NCBI GenBank assembly: GCA_026392145.1
Contig: JAPLCS010000369.1
Span: 1-6,995, forward strand
Origin: Fimbriimonadales bacterium
GTDB lineage: Bacteria > Armatimonadota > Fimbriimonadia > Fimbriimonadales > Fimbriimonadaceae
Direction: 5' to 3'
DNA length: 6,995 bases
Shown here: positions 4,963-6,995 of the stretch, piece by piece
Position numbering within the stretch: the first letter of the stretch is position 1
Layout: every line of letters begins with the position of its first letter
The notes under the pieces: generated by a model
The model's database searches: none
What the model saw: the letters and a program-made list of their open reading frames with translations, nothing else
Told to the model about the DNA's origin: nothing
Position numbers and translations under genes: made by a program

Positions 4963-4967
4963 GGAAG
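4963..4967 (+). promoter_or_regulatory. Ribosome binding site of valS
   Basis: GGAAG is 6 bases before ATG 4974 and only 3 before ATG 4971. This spacing favours 4974 as the start over 4971, and over the ATG at 4986, which is 18 bases away. Confidence 0.5.
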
Positions 4968-4973
4968 TACATG

Positions 4974-6995
4974 ATGAATATTGAAATGCCCTCACGGTAT
5001 AACGCGTCCGAATCCGAATCCAAGTGGTATCAAGCCTGGGATTCCAACAATCTTTTCCAACCTGATTCCGACGAAACCAAACCAACCTACACGATTACTA
5101 TTCCGCCACCCAACATCACCGGGTCGCTACACATGGGGCACGCCCTCTGTTACTCGCTTCAAGACCTCTTGGGTCGATATAACCGACTCCAAGGCAAACG
5201 AGTACTCATTCTTCCCGGACAAGACCACGCAGGTATCGCTACACAAAGCGTCGTCGAAAAACAACTTAAAAAGCAAGGAACCTCAGGAGCCCAACTCGGA
5301 CGAGAAAAGTTTGTCGAAAAAGTTTGGGAATGGAGAGAAGAATCCGGTAGCCAAATCCTTAATCAATTCAAAGCCCTCGGATGCTCCTTCGACTGGTCAC
5401 GACTTCGCTTTACACTGGACCCATCCTATGCCGAAGCCGTGCTCAAAGTTTTTGTTGACTGGTACGAACGAGGGATCATTTATCGAGGACTGAGGGTCAT
5501 CAACTGGGATCCGAAGCTAAAAACGAGCGTTTCCGACATTGAAACCGTGCGCGAAACCCGTCGTGGCAGCCTCTATCACATCCGCTATGCGTTTGCCGAC
5601 GGCAGTGGAGAAGTCATCATCGCTACCACTCGCCCCGAAACCATGCTCGCCGACGTGGCGGTAGCGGTACACCCTTCAGACAAAAGATACGAGGGCAAAA
5701 TTGGCAAGAAACTGGTGCTACCTCTGGTAGGTAGAGAGATTTCCTTGATTTCCGACCTCTATCCGGATCCCGAATTCGGAACCGGTGCCGTCAAAATAAC
5801 TCCAGCTCACGACCCGAACGATTACGAAGTTGGCTCACGGCACAACCTACCAATGCCCATCATTCTCGATCGGGATGCTCGAATTGACCTGACCTACATC
5901 AAAGAAAATGAACCTAATTTGTATACGGCAGTTCAACAATACGAAGGGCTAGAAAGAAATGAAGCCCGAAAGCAAATCGTCGCAGACTTGGAAGCATGCG
6001 GGGCACTCATGGAAATCGAAGACCACGAAATCCCGCTCATTATTTCCGACCGAAGCGGGGAAGTCATCGAGCCACTCCTTAGCGAACAATGGTTTGCTCG
6101 GCAAACCGAACTTGCTCAACCAGTCGTCAACGCCGTCAACCGTGGCGAAGTCAAATTCCAGCCAGCAAGGTTCAAAGATACATTCTTAGCATGGATGGAA
6201 GGCATCAAAGATTGGAACATCTCCCGTCAACTTTGGTGGGGACACAGAGTTCCTGCCTTTTATACCGAAGAGGGTGAGTGCTTCGTGGCGATGACATGGG
6301 AACAAGCCCAAGCAAAAGCAGGTGAGAAACCAATCGTTCGCCAGGACGATGATGTGCTAGATACTTGGTTCAGCTCAGGTCTGTGGCCATTTGTAACACT
6401 TGGGTGGCCCGAACAAACCGCGGATCTCAAGCAATTCTATCCGACCAGCGTCCTCGTAACCGACAGGAACATTATCAACCTGTGGGTAGCAAGAATGCTC
6501 ATGATGGGTTACGACCTCGTAGGCGCCAAGCCATTCGACGATGTCATGATCTACGCCACCGTGCTCCGAGAAGACGGTAGAAGAATGAGCAAGTCACTCG
6601 GTACGGGAATTGACCCGATGGATGTCATAGAATCCATGGGAACCGACGCCCTCCGATGGGCACTCTTGAGCCAAACTGGGGAAAATCAGGACCTACGATA
6701 CGGTGACAAGAAGGTTGAAGAGGCAAGGAACTTCTGCAACAAAATATGGAACGCCACCAGATTCGTACTCATGAATGTAGAATCCGAGCCCGAACGACCC
6801 GCACATCTCGAAGAGGTTGACGAATGGTTGCTTTCACGTCTCGTAGATGCGTCCCATGAAATCAAAAAAGCGTTTGAGTCCTACGACATTCAATTAGCGT
6901 GTCAAACTCTGTATCGCTTCTTCTGGGGCGATGTCTGCGATTGGTACATCGAAATTTCGAAGTCAAGATTGCACAATCCAGAAACAAGAACCACT
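4974..6995 (+). CDS. valS: Valyl-tRNA synthetase (3' end outside the window)
   Basis: The frame is open for 674 codons to the window edge. The product is a class Ia synthetase that charges tRNA-Val and edits mischarged threonine. PPPNITGSLHMGHAL (44-58) carries the HIGH motif as HMGH (53-56). The CP1 editing domain shows ATTRPETMLADVAVAVHP (from 217) and TPAHDPNDYE (from 277). NISRQLWWGHRVPAFY and DDDVLDTWFSSGLWPF are typical of ValRS, and RMSKS (537-541) is the KMSKS loop. The anticodon-binding domain begins after KIWNATRFVLMN and is cut by the window end; the family is usually about 870-950 residues. At the segment normally read as VTGFDII or a close variant, this protein has VTDRNII (D497, N499). 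ATG 4974 was chosen for its spacing to GGAAG; 4971 is nearly equivalent. An in-frame TAG at 4932-4934 closes the frame upstream. Confidence 0.96.
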   Translation, partial: MNIEMPSRYNASESESKWYQAWDSNNLFQPDSDETKPTYTITIPPPNITGSLHMGHALCYSLQDLLGRYNRLQGKRVLILPGQDHAGIATQSVVEKQLKKQGTSGAQLGREKFVEKVWEWREESGSQILNQFKALGCSFDWSRLRFTLDPSYAEAVLKVFVDWYERGIIYRGLRVINWDPKLKTSVSDIETVRETRRGSLYHIRYAFADGSGEVIIATTRPETMLADVAVAVHPSDKRYEGKIGKKLVLPLVGREISLISDLYPDPEFGTGAVKITPAHDPNDYEVGSRHNLPMPIILDRDARIDLTYIKENEPNLYTAVQQYEGLERNEARKQIVADLEACGALMEIEDHEIPLIISDRSGEVIEPLLSEQWFARQTELAQPVVNAVNRGEVKFQPARFKDTFLAWMEGIKDWNISRQLWWGHRVPAFYTEEGECFVAMTWEQAQAKAGEKPIVRQDDDVLDTWFSSGLWPFVTLGWPEQTADLKQFYPTSVLVTDRNIINLWVARMLMMGYDLVGAKPFDDVMIYATVLREDGRRMSKSLGTGIDPMDVIESMGTDALRWALLSQTGENQDLRYGDKKVEEARNFCNKIWNATRFVLMNVESEPERPAHLEEVDEWLLSRLVDASHEIKKAFESYDIQLACQTLYRFFWGDVCDWYIEISKSRLHNPETRTT

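Larger units (their letters stand above)
4853..4973. promoter_or_regulatory. Divergent intergenic region between the LAGLIDADG-like gene and valS
   Basis: These 121 bases separate two divergent starts and should hold both promoters. For valS, TATCAT (4927-4932) matches the -10 consensus in five of six positions and TTGAAT (4907-4912) resembles a -35, but their 14-bp spacing is too short to be a good pair. No T-box features such as a long leader with a terminator hairpin are visible before valS. Confidence 0.35.

Noticed and set aside
4853..4973. A T-box riboswitch in front of valS
   Set aside because: The leader is far too short and lacks a recognisable T-box motif or terminator/antiterminator hairpins.
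4853..5023. A 57-residue longer N-terminus for the minus-strand LAGLIDADG-like protein, starting at 5023
   Set aside because: It would overlap the valS start by 50 bases and the extra residues show no domain. The TATAAT at 4874-4869 would also lie inside the coding region.
1..6995. CRISPR arrays, tRNA or rRNA genes, insertion sequences, prophage genes
   Set aside because: No spaced direct repeats, cloverleaf or rRNA-like sequence, transposase or phage motif was seen on either strand; the window is almost fully occupied by the listed genes.

Overview
The window is a gene-dense bacterial chromosomal segment of roughly 50% G+C by eye. It carries seven complete or nearly complete genes and two that run off the ends. 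The organism cannot be fixed from sequence alone. A stand-alone prepilin-like protein of the type expanded in Armatimonadota and Planctomycetes, the mix of Shine-Dalgarno and SD-less starts, TTG/GTG starts, and a Gly-rich PKD surface protein would all suit a Fimbriimonadia-like member of Armatimonadota. This is a weak inference; Deinococcota or Chloroflexota-like lineages are not excluded.

Layout. (1) 1-1040: three genes on the + strand joined by two ATGA stop/start overlaps: the 3' end of an unrecognised gene, a type IV prepilin/pseudopilin-like protein, and a 63-residue single-membrane-segment protein. (2) 1058-1840: a YmdB-family (TIGR00282) metallophosphoesterase. (3) 1880-2962: a secreted protein with a glycine-rich segment inserted in a beta-rich region and a C-terminal PKD domain. 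It has its own well-formed promoter and a strong intrinsic terminator (2982-3013). (4) 3062-3649: an orphan LuxR-type regulator with a degenerate receiver domain. (5) 3685-4515: cdsA, CDP-diglyceride synthase. (6) 4463-4852, the only minus-strand gene: a small freestanding LAGLIDADG-like protein whose catalytic acidic residues appear to be lost. It overlaps the cdsA 3' end tail to tail. (7) 4974-6995: valS, valyl-tRNA synthetase, truncated by the window end in its anticodon-binding domain.

The genes do not form one pathway. They are housekeeping functions (phospholipid synthesis, tRNA charging, nucleotide second-messenger turnover) mixed with envelope/surface proteins and one orphan regulator. 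Two features cut across the genes. The + strand is G-rich before about 850 and C-rich after about 1050, and it stays C-rich even under the minus-strand gene, so the asymmetry belongs to the DNA strand rather than to transcription. Several genes also lack a usable Shine-Dalgarno site and instead have a -10-like hexamer only a few bases before the start codon, which suggests leaderless or nearly leaderless mRNAs. I found no mobile element, CRISPR array, tRNA, rRNA or prophage gene. The best candidates for something undescribed are the degenerate LAGLIDADG protein, the Gly-rich insertion protein and the coupled pilin/small-protein pair. None of them amounts to a clear new system.
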